Part shown: positions 11,233-19,838 of the stretch, in pieces
How the letters are laid out: the number at the start of each line of letters is the position of its first letter
Numbering within the stretch: position 1 is the stretch's first letter
From: Brevibacterium sp. ZH18
Lineage (GTDB): Bacteria; Actinomycetota; Actinomycetes; Actinomycetales; Brevibacteriaceae
Assembly (NCBI RefSeq): GCF_022748595.1
Contig: NZ_JALDSX010000019.1
Location: 1-59,422, forward strand
Length of the DNA stretch: 59,422 nt
Direction of reading: 5' to 3'
Notes under the pieces: generated by a model
The model's input: the letters and a program-made list of their open reading frames with translations, nothing else
The model's database searches: none
What the model was told of the DNA's origin: nothing
Made by a program: the position numbers and the translations under genes

Positions 11233-12263
11233 CACTTCGCCTCTTTCTGCGTCATACGCTCGGCCTTCTTCATCTTCCTCCAGCTCGGGATGGTCTTCAT
11301 CCGCGGGTCGAACGCGTCGCGCAGACCGTCGCCGATGAAGTTCACGCACAGAGCGATGATGATGATGAACAGACCGGGCCACCAGAACAGCCACGGACGC
11401 GTGGCGAAGGAGGTCTGGTACTCGCTGATGAGCTGGCCCAGGGAGATTCCCGGGGCCTGGATGCCGAACCCGAGGTAGCTCAGTGAGGCCTCGAGCACGA
11501 TCGCCTGGCTCATCAGCAGCGTCGTGTTGACGATGATGACGCCCATGGCGTTGGGCAGCATGTGTTTGAACATGATGCGGAAGTCACCGGCACCGGCCAC
11601 ACGTGCCGAGTCGACGAATTCGCGTTCGCGCAGCGACATGAAGTCACCGCGGACCAGACGGGCGAGTCCGGTCCAGAGGATGCCGCCGAGGACAAGGCCG
11701 AGCATCGGCCCGTTGCTTCCGCCGACGAGCTTGCCGAGGATCGAACCGACGACGATGACAGGCAGGATGATGAATCCGTCGGTCACGCGCATCAGAGCCG
11801 AGTCCAACCAGCCGCGGTAGTAGCCGGCCAGAGCACCGACGAGTGTGCCGATGACGAGTGAGACGCCGCCGATGATGAGCATGACGATGATCGAGATCTG
11901 CGTGCCCTTCATCACTCGGGCGAAGTTGTCGCGGCCGATCTCGTCCTGCCCGAAGGGGTGCTCCCCCAGCGAGAAGAAGTTCGAGAATGACCACGTCGGG
12001 GAGCCCCCGGGGTTGGTCACCGGCCCAGAAGCCGTATGGCTGTAGATCCACCATCCGGGAATCGGTCCGACTCCCTGCGCTGAGAAGGCGAAGATCGCCA
12101 CAAGGGCGAAGACGACGATCGAGATCATCGCGCCCTTGTGCCGCAGGAATTTGCGGAAGACGATGCGCCCCTGTGACAGGCCTTCGGTCTCTTTGGCTTC
12201 GATCGCATTGTCCCCGGTCTCATCGAGGGCGAGAAGCTTCTGATTGTCGTTGTTGGTACTCAT
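11232..12263 (-). CDS. ABC peptide transporter permease OppC-type
   Basis: Inner-membrane permease of 343 residues with an N-terminal cytoplasmic extension, an OppC_N-type first membrane helix, a long external loop (GPIPGWW... GQDEIGRDNFARVMKG) and five further helices containing the EAA loop (EREFVDSARVAGAG). The GQDEIGRDxFARVM segment is diagnostic of DppC/OppC. It overlaps oppB by 4 nt (ATGA) and the ATPase gene by 1 nt, so the three are one translationally coupled unit. Substrate is probably short peptides, but this class also carries nickel, heme or sugars and the sequence cannot decide. Confidence 0.94.
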   Translation of the reverse strand: MSTNNDNQKLLALDETGDNAIEAKETEGLSQGRIVFRKFLRHKGAMISIVVFALVAIFAFSAQGVGPIPGWWIYSHTASGPVTNPGGSPTWSFSNFFSLGEHPFGQDEIGRDNFARVMKGTQISIIVMLIIGGVSLVIGTLVGALAGYYRGWLDSALMRVTDGFIILPVIVVGSILGKLVGGSNGPMLGLVLGGILWTGLARLVRGDFMSLREREFVDSARVAGAGDFRIMFKHMLPNAMGVIIVNTTLLMSQAIVLEASLSYLGFGIQAPGISLGQLISEYQTSFATRPWLFWWPGLFIIIIALCVNFIGDGLRDAFDPRMKTIPSWRKMKKAERMTQKEAK

Positions 12264-13804
12264 GCGTTCACTCGGATTCTGGGGTCGAGGACTGCGTAGA
12301 GGAAGTCCGCGACGAGGTTGGCGATGATGGCGAGCAGTCCTGTGATGAGGATGTAGGCCATGATCGGATCGAGCTCGGACTGGCGCATCGAATCGATGAA
12401 GAGCTTGCCCATTCCGTTCCAGCCGAAGATCGTCTCCGTGATCACGGCACCGCCGATCATCGTGATGATGTCGACCGGGATGATCGAGGCCAGAGGCAGC
12501 AGCGCATTGCGCAGTGCGTGGCGCATGACGACCGTCCGCTCGTTGAGTCCCTTGGCCCGGGCCGTCCGGATGTAGTCCTGGCCCATGACCTCGAGCATCG
12601 AACCGCGCGTGTAGCGGGTGTACGAGGCGAAGGAGATGAGGATCAGGGCGATCGACGGCAGCAGGAGGTGGGTGAACGTGTCGAGGTTCGTGATCCAGAA
12701 GTCACCGTCGATGTTCGGAGCCGAGGCGCCGATCGTCGCGATCGGACGGTTGTTGATCGCAGGATCTTCGGAGTACTCGGTCCACCCCTGCAGCACCCTG
12801 TCCGCGAAGATGAGGACGGCGATGATCAGCCCGGTGAAGAACGTCGTGCGCACGGTGTCCCACGGATCGGGGCCGCGGAATGCGAATCCGACCCCGATCG
12901 CCACGAGGACCGTGACGATGAGGAGTCCGAGCATCCACAGCCAGCTCATGTCCTGGTAGTAGAAGAGGTACTGCAGCGGCATGTAGAGCAGCGCGCCGAT
13001 GACAGCCATCGTGAGTGTGGCGTAGAGGACGCGTTTGTTCTTCAGCCCGGTCGACAGGAAGGTCATGACGACGGCGGCGCCTGCACCGATGACGATGACG
13101 CCGATGATGCCGATGCTCGGCTGCTGCATCCAACCGCTCGCGAGGATGTAGTAGATCGTCGCGAAGGTGATGACGCTGGCTGCGACGAAGGTGATGAGCC
13201 GGCGTTTTCCGCCGCCGCCCAGAGCGCCCATCCAGAACAGGCCCATCGCCAGGCAGACGATGATGATCGGCACCCAGCTGGTGACGGTCGGATCATTGAT
13301 GAAGTTGTTGATGTCGATCGCGCCGTACTGCTTGAGCAGGACTGCCACCCAGAACACGGGCAGCGAGTACAGCAGGAACGAGACGAAGGTGATGAAGTAG
13401 TCGAAGCCCGAGTACTGGCGGATCGCCGAGACCATGCCGACGGCGATGCCGAGGACGATGGCGACGAGTGTCGACGCCGTGATGAGCTTGACCGTATTGG
13501 CAATGGCTCCCTGGAGCTGCGAGGTGACCTCTTGGCCTGACTTCCAGGCGATGCCGAAGTCGCATTGGCCGACGACACAGCCGCCGACGCCGGCGAGCCA
13601 CTTGAAGTAGCGCACGATCGCAGGGGTGTCGAGGTCGAGGAGTCTGCGGCGGGATTCGTAGAGCGCCGCGATGTTCGGTGAGGTGCTCGAACGCAGGTCC
13701 CAGAAGAAGTCGAGGGCGACGTTGAGCAGCATGTAGAGGACGAAGGTCACGACGAGGAGCACGAGTGCTGTCGAGAGGAGTCGCCTGAGGATGAATCGTG
13801 TCAT
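12260..13804 (-). CDS. ABC permease OppB-type with extra TM block
   Basis: Partner permease of the importer. The N-terminus (TRFILRRLLSTALVLLVVTF) and C-terminus (EAA loop DYIRTARAKGL at 410-420, then FGWNGMGKLF) are classical OppB. At 514 residues it is about 180 longer than normal: between the FWVAVLLKQYG helix (about 151-161) and the standard HLLLPSIALILISF helix (from 379), a block at roughly 165-345 contributes five or six extra hydrophobic segments and a short soluble loop. Reading frame and codon use continue smoothly, so this is a real insertion and not a frameshift. No clear ribosome-binding site is seen before the ATG at 13804; translation may depend on the upstream lipoprotein message. 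Confidence 0.93.
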   Translation of the reverse strand: MTRFILRRLLSTALVLLVVTFVLYMLLNVALDFFWDLRSSTSPNIAALYESRRRLLDLDTPAIVRYFKWLAGVGGCVVGQCDFGIAWKSGQEVTSQLQGAIANTVKLITASTLVAIVLGIAVGMVSAIRQYSGFDYFITFVSFLLYSLPVFWVAVLLKQYGAIDINNFINDPTVTSWVPIIIVCLAMGLFWMGALGGGGKRRLITFVAASVITFATIYYILASGWMQQPSIGIIGVIVIGAGAAVVMTFLSTGLKNKRVLYATLTMAVIGALLYMPLQYLFYYQDMSWLWMLGLLIVTVLVAIGVGFAFRGPDPWDTVRTTFFTGLIIAVLIFADRVLQGWTEYSEDPAINNRPIATIGASAPNIDGDFWITNLDTFTHLLLPSIALILISFASYTRYTRGSMLEVMGQDYIRTARAKGLNERTVVMRHALRNALLPLASIIPVDIITMIGGAVITETIFGWNGMGKLFIDSMRQSELDPIMAYILITGLLAIIANLVADFLYAVLDPRIRVNA

Positions 13805-13835
13805 AGTGTGTCCGTTTCAAACTTCCGAAAACGCC

Positions 13836-13866
13836 GCTGTGGGGACCACACAGTGATCCCCACAGC
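13836..13866 (-). terminator. Intra-operon stem-loop between SBP and oppB
   Basis: GCTGTGGGGA (13836-13845) and TCCCCACAGC (13857-13866) form a perfect 10-bp stem with an 11-nt loop in the 101-bp gap between the binding-protein and permease genes. Such hairpins commonly protect the 3' end of the binding-protein mRNA and attenuate read-through, giving more binding protein than permease. That role is inferred from position. Confidence 0.6.
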
Positions 13867-13905
13867 AGATGGGGGTGGAGGAGAACCGACCGCGTCAGTC
13901 GCGGA

Positions 13906-15711
13906 TCAGTTGGTCTCCCACTCCCAGTAGTTCCAGAACATGGTCGGCGACACAGCGGTCGACTTGACGTTCTTGACCTTGTCACGGTAGATCGTCAGCT
14001 CGGGGAACTGGAAGATCGGTGCACCGAAGGCATCTTCGCTCAGCTGCTTCTCCATGTCGATGAGCAGATCCTGCTGCTCGTCTTCCTTGGAGACGAGCAG
14101 TTTGTCGAGGATCTTATTCATCTTCTCGTTCGAGTAGCCGCCGTAGTTGTTCTGAGCGCCGGTGCGGAAGTTCGCATCGTTCTCAGTCACGCCGGTGCCC
14201 TCTGACTGCCAGCCGAAGAGCGAGACATCGTAGGTGCCGTCGCCGAGGCGGGTGCCCCAGTTGACGTCGCCGACGTCTTCGATCTTGAAGCCGGCCTTCT
14301 CAGCCGATTCCTTGATCAGCTGGAACTCCTGCTGACGGCGGGAGTTCGTGTTGTCGTACATCACGCGGACCTTGGGCGCATCGACACCGGCGTCCTTGAG
14401 GAGTTTCTTCGCTGCCTCGACGTCGTTGTCCGTGGCGTCCGCGACACCGTTCTCCTTGGTGATCGCGTCGTACATCGGCGAGCCGGGGACCTGCGAGTAG
14501 GAATCGCGGGTGACGGCTTTGTCGTTGAGCGGTTTGATGATCTTGTCGACGATGTCCTCGCGCGGAAGCGTCTTGAGGAACGCCTGACGGACCTTCTTGG
14601 CCTTCTCGTCGTCGCCGCCGTTGGCAGCCGGATCAAAGGGACCCTTGTTGTCGAAGGTGAAGTCGACGTGCTCGTAGGTGGCACCGTCGGCCGCGTCGAC
14701 GTTGACTCCGTCGATGCCCTTGGCTGCTTCGAGGACGTCGGCCGTAGCCTGCGGCTGGGTGATGTCGACTTCGCCGTTCTCGATCGCCTGCACCATGGCC
14801 ATCGGGTCGCCGTTGTAGCGGACCGTGACGGTCTTGACCTTGGGCTTGACCGGTCCGGTGTACTTATCGTCGAGCTCGAGGGTCAGGTACTGGCCTTCTT
14901 CGAACTTCGTGATCTTGTACGGGCCGTTGTGGACGAGCAGATCCGGATCGTCGGGCATCGAGGTGAAGTCGAACCCGGTGTTCCAGGTGTTCGAGATCTT
15001 CGACAGCTTCTTCTCGTCCTTGTTCTTGATCGCGTCGAGGATGGCTTTCTTGCCCTCTTTCGCGTCATCGATGCCGAGTGCCTTCTTAGCCACGATGTGG
15101 GCGGGCAGTCCGACGCCGTCGGCACCGGTGCCGAACTCGGTCTGCCAGTCAGCGTAGGGCTTCGAGTAGGAGAGGGTGATCTCCTCGCCGTCCTCGGAGA
15201 TCTCCGGGAAGTCCTTGACCAAAGCGGAGCCGGCAGTCGAGGAGTCGAAGTAGACGGTCTTCGCGTCGTTCTCCTTGACGGAGCCGTCATCGTTGTTGTT
15301 CGACTCGACCGTGTTGAAGTTGGCCGAGGTGCCGGCCCAGGTCAGTGCCAGGTCTGCTGCGTCGACGGGCGTACCGTCGGACCACTTGGCGTCGTCGTTG
15401 AACGTGTACTTGACCTTGAGCGGATCCTCGGAGACCTGTTCGACCTTGCCGAGCGCGCCTTCCTGGACTTCGAGCTTGTCGTCGTAGTAGCCGAAGTTGT
15501 CGTTCATCATGTAGGTCATGATGGAGTTCGACGTGGCATTGCCATTGGCCGTCAAAGTGTTCATCGAGCGGAAGGATTCGTTCCAACCGATATTGATGGC
15601 CGTGTCCTTGGCCTTCTTTTCATCGTCACCGCCGCCGGGAGGTGTGCAGGCAGTGAGTACCATTGCTGCTGCGGCTACTGAGGCTCCGGCTGCGAGGAAG
15701 CGCTTATTCAC
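13906..15711 (-). CDS. Solute-binding lipoprotein, family 5 (Opp/Dpp)
   Basis: Extracytoplasmic receptor of the importer. I start it at the GTG at 15711, which has an excellent AAGGAGAG ribosome-binding site and gives a lipoprotein signal with lipobox LTAC (C22); the open frame extends 39 codons upstream without a signal. The 601-residue mature fold is SBP family 5 (GWNESFRSMNTLTANG, then PLKVKYTFNDDAKWSDG and VRQAFLKTL-type segments). It is the first gene of SBP-oppB-oppC-oppDF. In mycobacteria the SBP-like LpqW sits in the equivalent position beside typA/mshB; here the neighbour is a full transporter component. Confidence 0.94.
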   Translation of the reverse strand: MNKRFLAAGASVAAAAMVLTACTPPGGGDDEKKAKDTAINIGWNESFRSMNTLTANGNATSNSIMTYMMNDNFGYYDDKLEVQEGALGKVEQVSEDPLKVKYTFNDDAKWSDGTPVDAADLALTWAGTSANFNTVESNNNDDGSVKENDAKTVYFDSSTAGSALVKDFPEISEDGEEITLSYSKPYADWQTEFGTGADGVGLPAHIVAKKALGIDDAKEGKKAILDAIKNKDEKKLSKISNTWNTGFDFTSMPDDPDLLVHNGPYKITKFEEGQYLTLELDDKYTGPVKPKVKTVTVRYNGDPMAMVQAIENGEVDITQPQATADVLEAAKGIDGVNVDAADGATYEHVDFTFDNKGPFDPAANGGDDEKAKKVRQAFLKTLPREDIVDKIIKPLNDKAVTRDSYSQVPGSPMYDAITKENGVADATDNDVEAAKKLLKDAGVDAPKVRVMYDNTNSRRQQEFQLIKESAEKAGFKIEDVGDVNWGTRLGDGTYDVSLFGWQSEGTGVTENDANFRTGAQNNYGGYSNEKMNKILDKLLVSKEDEQQDLLIDMEKQLSEDAFGAPIFQFPELTIYRDKVKNVKSTAVSPTMFWNYWEWETN

Positions 15712-15949
15712 GTTCTCTCCTTGTTGTTCTGAGGGCTGTATCGCCCCGTCAAACACGCCCCCGTTTCGGTGGCGCGCTGCGCTCGAGCACTCCCGGATCG
15801 AGAGTGTGACCGCGTTCATGTTCTTCACATGGAATTCCTCAAAGTTAATCCACTCCCGAGTGTGACGGAGTCCACATACTGAGCATTATTCACAATCGTT
15901 ACCGTTTCGAGACCAAGGAAACATGCACGAAACCTCCAGTCTCAGTGGA

Positions 15950-15955
15950 TAGGAT
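15950..15955 (+). promoter_or_regulatory. Leaderless -10 of the PH-domain gene
   Basis: TAGGAT ends 6 nt before the GTG start at 15962 with no proper Shine-Dalgarno in between. Confidence 0.5.
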
Positions 15956-15961
15956 ACTCAG

Positions 15962-16552
15962 GTGGCTAACAGTGAGATGGATCCCAATTCAGTCAGTTCC
16001 CAGCCGACGATCGTGCGGTCGACGGGCTCGACTGTGCTCTTCATCGTCATCGCGGCGATCTGCGTCCTGGGCTTGGGTTCGATCCTTGTCGGGGACTTCA
16101 CGCTCCGGGGCCTTGCCGTGGCGGGCATCCCGTTCGCGATCCTCACTGCCGTCTATGTGCTCTACCGGTTTCCGCGTGTCGAGCTCCATGCCGGGGAGCT
16201 CGCGCTCATCAACCCGCTGCAGTCGGTGCACATCCCGTGGAACCTCGTGGACGGGTTCGACACGCATTTCGGCCTGGGTGTGCGCACGCTTGAGAAGACC
16301 TATTCCTCGTGGCCGCTGGCCAGTCGGGGAAAGAAGATGGAGAAGGGCGAGGACGGCGTCCGCAGGCTCATGGACAATCCGAATCCTGCTGTGGACAGCG
16401 TCCTCGACCGCTATGCGTCACTGAGCGACGCCGAGCTGTCCAATCCGCGCGGTGAGCGCGCAATCGTCGCCAACTGGAACGTCGGCGTCATCACGGCGCT
16501 TGTGGTGGCGATCATCTGGGCGATCATCGGCTTCGCTGCCGTGCCCAGCTGA
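15962..16552 (+). CDS. PH-domain membrane protein
   Basis: A 196-residue actinobacterial membrane protein. Two hydrophobic segments (about 22-44 and 50-73) are followed by a PH-like domain of the bPH6/PF10756 type (RVELHAGELALINPLQSVHIPW, then FGLGVRTLEKTYSSWPL) and a C-terminal membrane helix (about 172-195). Function unknown. The GTG start is fixed by the TAGGAT hexamer 6 nt upstream. It converges with the MBL hydrolase gene, leaving 2 nt between stops. The 250 bp upstream hold this promoter and that of the divergent binding-protein gene, nothing else I can identify. Confidence 0.82.
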   Translation: MANSEMDPNSVSSQPTIVRSTGSTVLFIVIAAICVLGLGSILVGDFTLRGLAVAGIPFAILTAVYVLYRFPRVELHAGELALINPLQSVHIPWNLVDGFDTHFGLGVRTLEKTYSSWPLASRGKKMEKGEDGVRRLMDNPNPAVDSVLDRYASLSDAELSNPRGERAIVANWNVGVITALVVAIIWAIIGFAAVPS

Positions 16553-16554
16553 GG

Positions 16555-17211
16555 TCACCAGCCGCGTTCGCGCCATTCGGCCAGCTTCGGGCGCTCGGCA
16601 CCCAGCGTTGTGCCATCGCCATGTCCGGGCAGCACCTGGGTCTCGTCGGGCAGTTCGCCGAAGACGCGCTCTTCGAGATCGTCCATCAGCGATGTGAAGT
16701 CCGCACTGTTCGCGGTCTTGCCGGGTCCGCCTGGGAACAGCGAGTCCCCTGAGAACAGGATCGTTCCTCCCCCGTCACGCAGGAGCAGCGCGACCGATCC
16801 CGGAGTGTGCCCTCGCAGGCTGATCGCCTGCAGCGCGAATCCGCCGAAGTCACCGACGTCGAGGTGGTCGACCGTACGCGCGATCTCCACGCCTTCGGCT
16901 TCGGTGATCGCTGCGGCGTCGTCGACCCCGGCGATGGTCATCGCATCGGGAAATGCCGCCGAGGCACCCGGCAGTGCCCGAATATGATCCCAATGGCGGT
17001 GAGTCGTGATGATCGCGTGGAGCACGGGCTCGGCCGAGGTGTCCGCGGCTCCCGCTGACACGAGGCCTGTGATCGCGTCGATATCATCGGCCGCGTCGAT
17101 GAGGACCTGGGCCCCGGTTTCCTTGGCCGTGATCAGGTAGACGTTGTTGGACATCTCGGAGACCGCGATGCTGCGGATGACGACATGCTCTGTCTCGATG
17201 GTGTTCACCAT
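16555..17211 (-). CDS. MBL-fold metallo-hydrolase (glyoxalase II-like)
   Basis: Soluble beta-lactamase-fold hydrolase of 218 residues. The zinc motif THRHWDH (H71, H73, D75, H76) is intact, followed by SLRGHTPGSVAL and LFSGDSLFPGGPGKT, the arrangement of glyoxalase II/YcbL-like thioesterases. The substrate may be a thiol ester such as an S-acyl mycothiol, but nothing in the sequence proves it. It is the last gene of a three-gene unit; its start overlaps the end of the flavin oxidoreductase gene by 7 nt, so the two are translationally coupled. Confidence 0.88.
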   Translation of the reverse strand: MVNTIETEHVVIRSIAVSEMSNNVYLITAKETGAQVLIDAADDIDAITGLVSAGAADTSAEPVLHAIITTHRHWDHIRALPGASAAFPDAMTIAGVDDAAAITEAEGVEIARTVDHLDVGDFGGFALQAISLRGHTPGSVALLLRDGGGTILFSGDSLFPGGPGKTANSADFTSLMDDLEERVFGELPDETQVLPGHGDGTTLGAERPKLAEWRERGW

Positions 17212-18275
17212 GCACCCCTTGTGTACTGAGCTGGGTACGGTCCCGGCTCGACGCCGAGATCGTGGGCCGCGCGCTGCGGCCAGGACGGTTCGCGCAGAGC
17301 GACTCTGGCGAGGAAGATCGCGTCAGCCTGGTCCGAAGCGAGGATCGTCTCCGCCTGTTCCGGGTCTGTGATGAGCCCGACGGTTCCGGTGCTCACACCT
17401 TCGGCGTGGATCGCAGCCGACAGCGGCACCTGGTAGCCGGGGCCGACGGGAACCTTGACAGGGAAGTTTCCACCCGAGGACACGTCGATGAGGTCGACCC
17501 CACGGGCGTCGAGATCACGGGAGACCTCGACCGCCTCGGCGATGTCGAAGCCGCCGTCAAGCCATTCGCTGGCCGAGAGCCGGACGAAGACGGGCACCTG
17601 CTCCCCCACGGCCTCGCGCACGGCCTGGTAGGTCTCAACCAGCATGCGTGAACGTCCGGCAAGGTCACCGCCGTATTCGTCGGAGCGCTGGTTCGACAGC
17701 GGCGAGAGGAAGGAATGGAGGAGGTAGCCGTGGGCGGCGTGGAGTTCGACGACATCGAACCCAGCCCCGATGGCCCTCTTCGCGGCAGCTGCGAAGGCCT
17801 CGACAACCTCGGCGATATCGTCCTTCGTCATCTCCGCAGGCTCCGCGTAGCCGGGGTAGGCGATGGCACTGGCGCCCAGCGTCGGCCAACCGCCTTCGGA
17901 CTCGGGAACACTGCCGCGGGGGTTTCCCTCGAAGGGACTATAGGTGCTCGCCTTGCGACCCGCGTGGGCCAGCTGCATGCCGATCTTAGACCCCTGCGAG
18001 TGGACGAATTCGGTGACCGCGGACCACGACTCGGCCTGATCGTCGTTCCAGATGCCCGCGTCCTGCGGGGAGATCCGACCTTCGGGCACAACCGCCGAGG
18101 CTTCGGTGAGGATGAGCCCGAATCCGCCCTGGGCGCGGGCACCGAGATGGACGAGATGCCAGGTGCCGGGCATGCCGTCCTCGGCATCGCAGGAATACTG
18201 GCACATCGGGGCGAGCCAGATGCGGTTAGGGATCTCGGTGCCGCGCAGGGTCAGCGGGGTGAAGAGGCGGGTCAT
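17205..18275 (-). CDS. Old-yellow-enzyme NADH:flavin oxidoreductase
   Basis: FMN-dependent ene-reductase of the OYE family, YqjM/NamA-like class (356 residues). Supporting motifs are PNRIWLAPMCQYS at the N-terminus, the substrate-binding HAAHGYLLHSFLSP, NQRSDEYGG and a C-terminal FMN-phosphate region. It would reduce activated C=C bonds with NAD(P)H. It overlaps the preceding hydrolase gene by 4 nt and the following MBL gene by 7 nt, so the three form a tight operon that looks like a small catabolic or detoxification unit. Natural substrate unknown. Confidence 0.93.
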   Translation of the reverse strand: MTRLFTPLTLRGTEIPNRIWLAPMCQYSCDAEDGMPGTWHLVHLGARAQGGFGLILTEASAVVPEGRISPQDAGIWNDDQAESWSAVTEFVHSQGSKIGMQLAHAGRKASTYSPFEGNPRGSVPESEGGWPTLGASAIAYPGYAEPAEMTKDDIAEVVEAFAAAAKRAIGAGFDVVELHAAHGYLLHSFLSPLSNQRSDEYGGDLAGRSRMLVETYQAVREAVGEQVPVFVRLSASEWLDGGFDIAEAVEVSRDLDARGVDLIDVSSGGNFPVKVPVGPGYQVPLSAAIHAEGVSTGTVGLITDPEQAETILASDQADAIFLARVALREPSWPQRAAHDLGVEPGPYPAQYTRGAW

Positions 18276-19045
18276 AGTGCTCCCAGGAAGTCGTGGATGT
18301 GATCGAAGACGATCTCGGGGTGTTCGGCCATGGGCAGATGGGCGGCGTCAGGGACGACGGCGAGCCGCGATTCGTGCACCTGGTCGGCGAGTTCGGCCAT
18401 GGCCTCGGGCGTGCAGCCCGGATCCTGGGCGCCTGCGAGGAACAGAGTCGGCGTCGAGATAGCCTGCAGTCCCTCGCTGAGGTCGTAGCTGGTCAGGGCG
18501 CGGGCGCAGGCGATGTACGCGGCGTCGTCGACGAGGGCGAGATCGGTGAGGATCAGGTGCCCGGCGGCGATGTCCTCGGTGAGGAATCCGGCCGCGAACC
18601 AGCGGTCAGCCGTGTCGTCGAGCAGTCCGCGGGTGCCGTCCTCCTCGACGTCCTTGATGCGCTCGGCCCAGGACTCGGCAGTGCCGAACTTCGCCGAGGT
18701 CGCACAGGCCACGAGGCCGGTCAGAGCCTCGGGATGCTCGAGGGCCAGGGTCAGGCCGATCGCACCGGAGATCGAGACACCGGCGTAGGTGAACTTCTCG
18801 ACCCCGATGTCGGCCAGGGATGCGACGAGGCCGGAGGCGAGATCGGAGACCGTGAAGTCGTTCGCGCCGCTGTCATCGGCTGCCGGGAGCGTGTGCCCGG
18901 GCAGGTCTGAGAGGTAGATCTGATAGTCGTCGGCCAGGCGTCCGGCCACGGCCGACCACAGGGACATCCTGGTTCCGAGGGCGTTGCCGAAGACGATGAC
19001 CGGTGAGCCGGGATTGTCATTGAGAGGTTGGATGCGGATGCACAT
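18272..19045 (-). CDS. Alpha/beta hydrolase, PcaD-like
   Basis: A 257-residue alpha/beta hydrolase most like 3-oxoadipate enol-lactonases: nucleophile elbow GVSISGA, then IGLTLALEHPEALTGLV, with a late Asp (AGAQDPGCTPEAM) and catalytic His (VPDAAHLPMAEHPE). A good AGGAG ribosome-binding site precedes the ATG. No other protocatechuate-pathway genes are in the window, so the exact lactonase activity is uncertain. It is the first gene of the hydrolase-OYE-MBL operon. Confidence 0.83.
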   Translation of the reverse strand: MCIRIQPLNDNPGSPVIVFGNALGTRMSLWSAVAGRLADDYQIYLSDLPGHTLPAADDSGANDFTVSDLASGLVASLADIGVEKFTYAGVSISGAIGLTLALEHPEALTGLVACATSAKFGTAESWAERIKDVEEDGTRGLLDDTADRWFAAGFLTEDIAAGHLILTDLALVDDAAYIACARALTSYDLSEGLQAISTPTLFLAGAQDPGCTPEAMAELADQVHESRLAVVPDAAHLPMAEHPEIVFDHIHDFLGAL

Positions 19046-19077
19046 GAGAGCTCCTAGCAGAAGACGTGGTGGGACGG

Positions 19078-19719
19078 TCAGGAGTCAACCACGCCCAGCC
19101 TACCGCCGGAGAACTCGAGATAACAGCGCGGGCACAGGGACTCGTAGGTGACCGCATTGCCGTCGATCGCGACCTGGTCGCCGTCGAAGATGAACTCTGC
19201 GTCGACGAGTCGGCCGTTGAACATCGCCTTCCGGCCGCACCGGCAGATTGTCTTGAGCTCCTCGAGGGTGTGAGCGATCTCAAGCAGACGCGCAGAACCG
19301 GGGAATGCCTTCGTCCGGAAGTCCGTGCGGATGCCGTAGCACATCACCGGCACCGAGGTAGCGGTGGCGATGCGCATGAGCGAATCGACCTGGGTCGGCT
19401 CGAGGAACTGCGCCTCGTCGATGAGCAGGCAGGCCACGGGTGCCTTCGGGGTGTCGATGGATTCGAGCAGGGCATCGTGGTCGACGTAGTCGGCGTGCTC
19501 GGCGTAGACCGTCTCGACGTCGCTGCCTGCGGGAATGAGGAAGTCGACCTCCCTCGTCACACCGAGGCGTGAGACGATCTCGCTCGCGCCCTTCGTATCG
19601 GTGTCCGGTTTGGCCAGGAGCACACGCTGTCCGCGCTCCTCATAGTTGAACGCGGCCTGCAGGAGGGCCGTCGACTTTCCGGAATTCATCGCTCCGTAGC
19701 GGAAGTAGAGCTTGGCCAC
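19078..19719 (-). CDS. tdk: Thymidine kinase
   Basis: Type II (TK1-like) thymidine kinase, phosphorylating thymidine in the salvage pathway. Walker A GAMNSGKST is at residues 9-17, the DEAQFL Walker B near 97, and the zinc-binding CRCGRKA and CPRCYLEF pairs near the C-terminus form the lasso domain; 213 residues is normal. Starts with GTG at 19719 behind AGAGGA. Divergent from icd. Many actinobacteria lack tdk, so its presence is a useful strain trait. Confidence 0.95.
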   Translation of the reverse strand: MAKLYFRYGAMNSGKSTALLQAAFNYEERGQRVLLAKPDTDTKGASEIVSRLGVTREVDFLIPAGSDVETVYAEHADYVDHDALLESIDTPKAPVACLLIDEAQFLEPTQVDSLMRIATATSVPVMCYGIRTDFRTKAFPGSARLLEIAHTLEELKTICRCGRKAMFNGRLVDAEFIFDGDQVAIDGNAVTYESLCPRCYLEFSGGRLGVVDS

Positions 19720-19838
19720 CTGCGTCCTCTCTGTGTTGACTGTGACGAAACAGAACCCTACCGGGAAGCTGAGCCGGGGCGGACCACCGCTAAGATGAGA
19801 GGGACAAACCCCAAGACGATGTGGAGCAGTCCATCACT

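Noticed and set aside
11987..13540. 517-codon plus-strand open frame
   Set aside because: Antisense shadow of oppB; Asp/Arg/His-rich low-complexity product with no domain.
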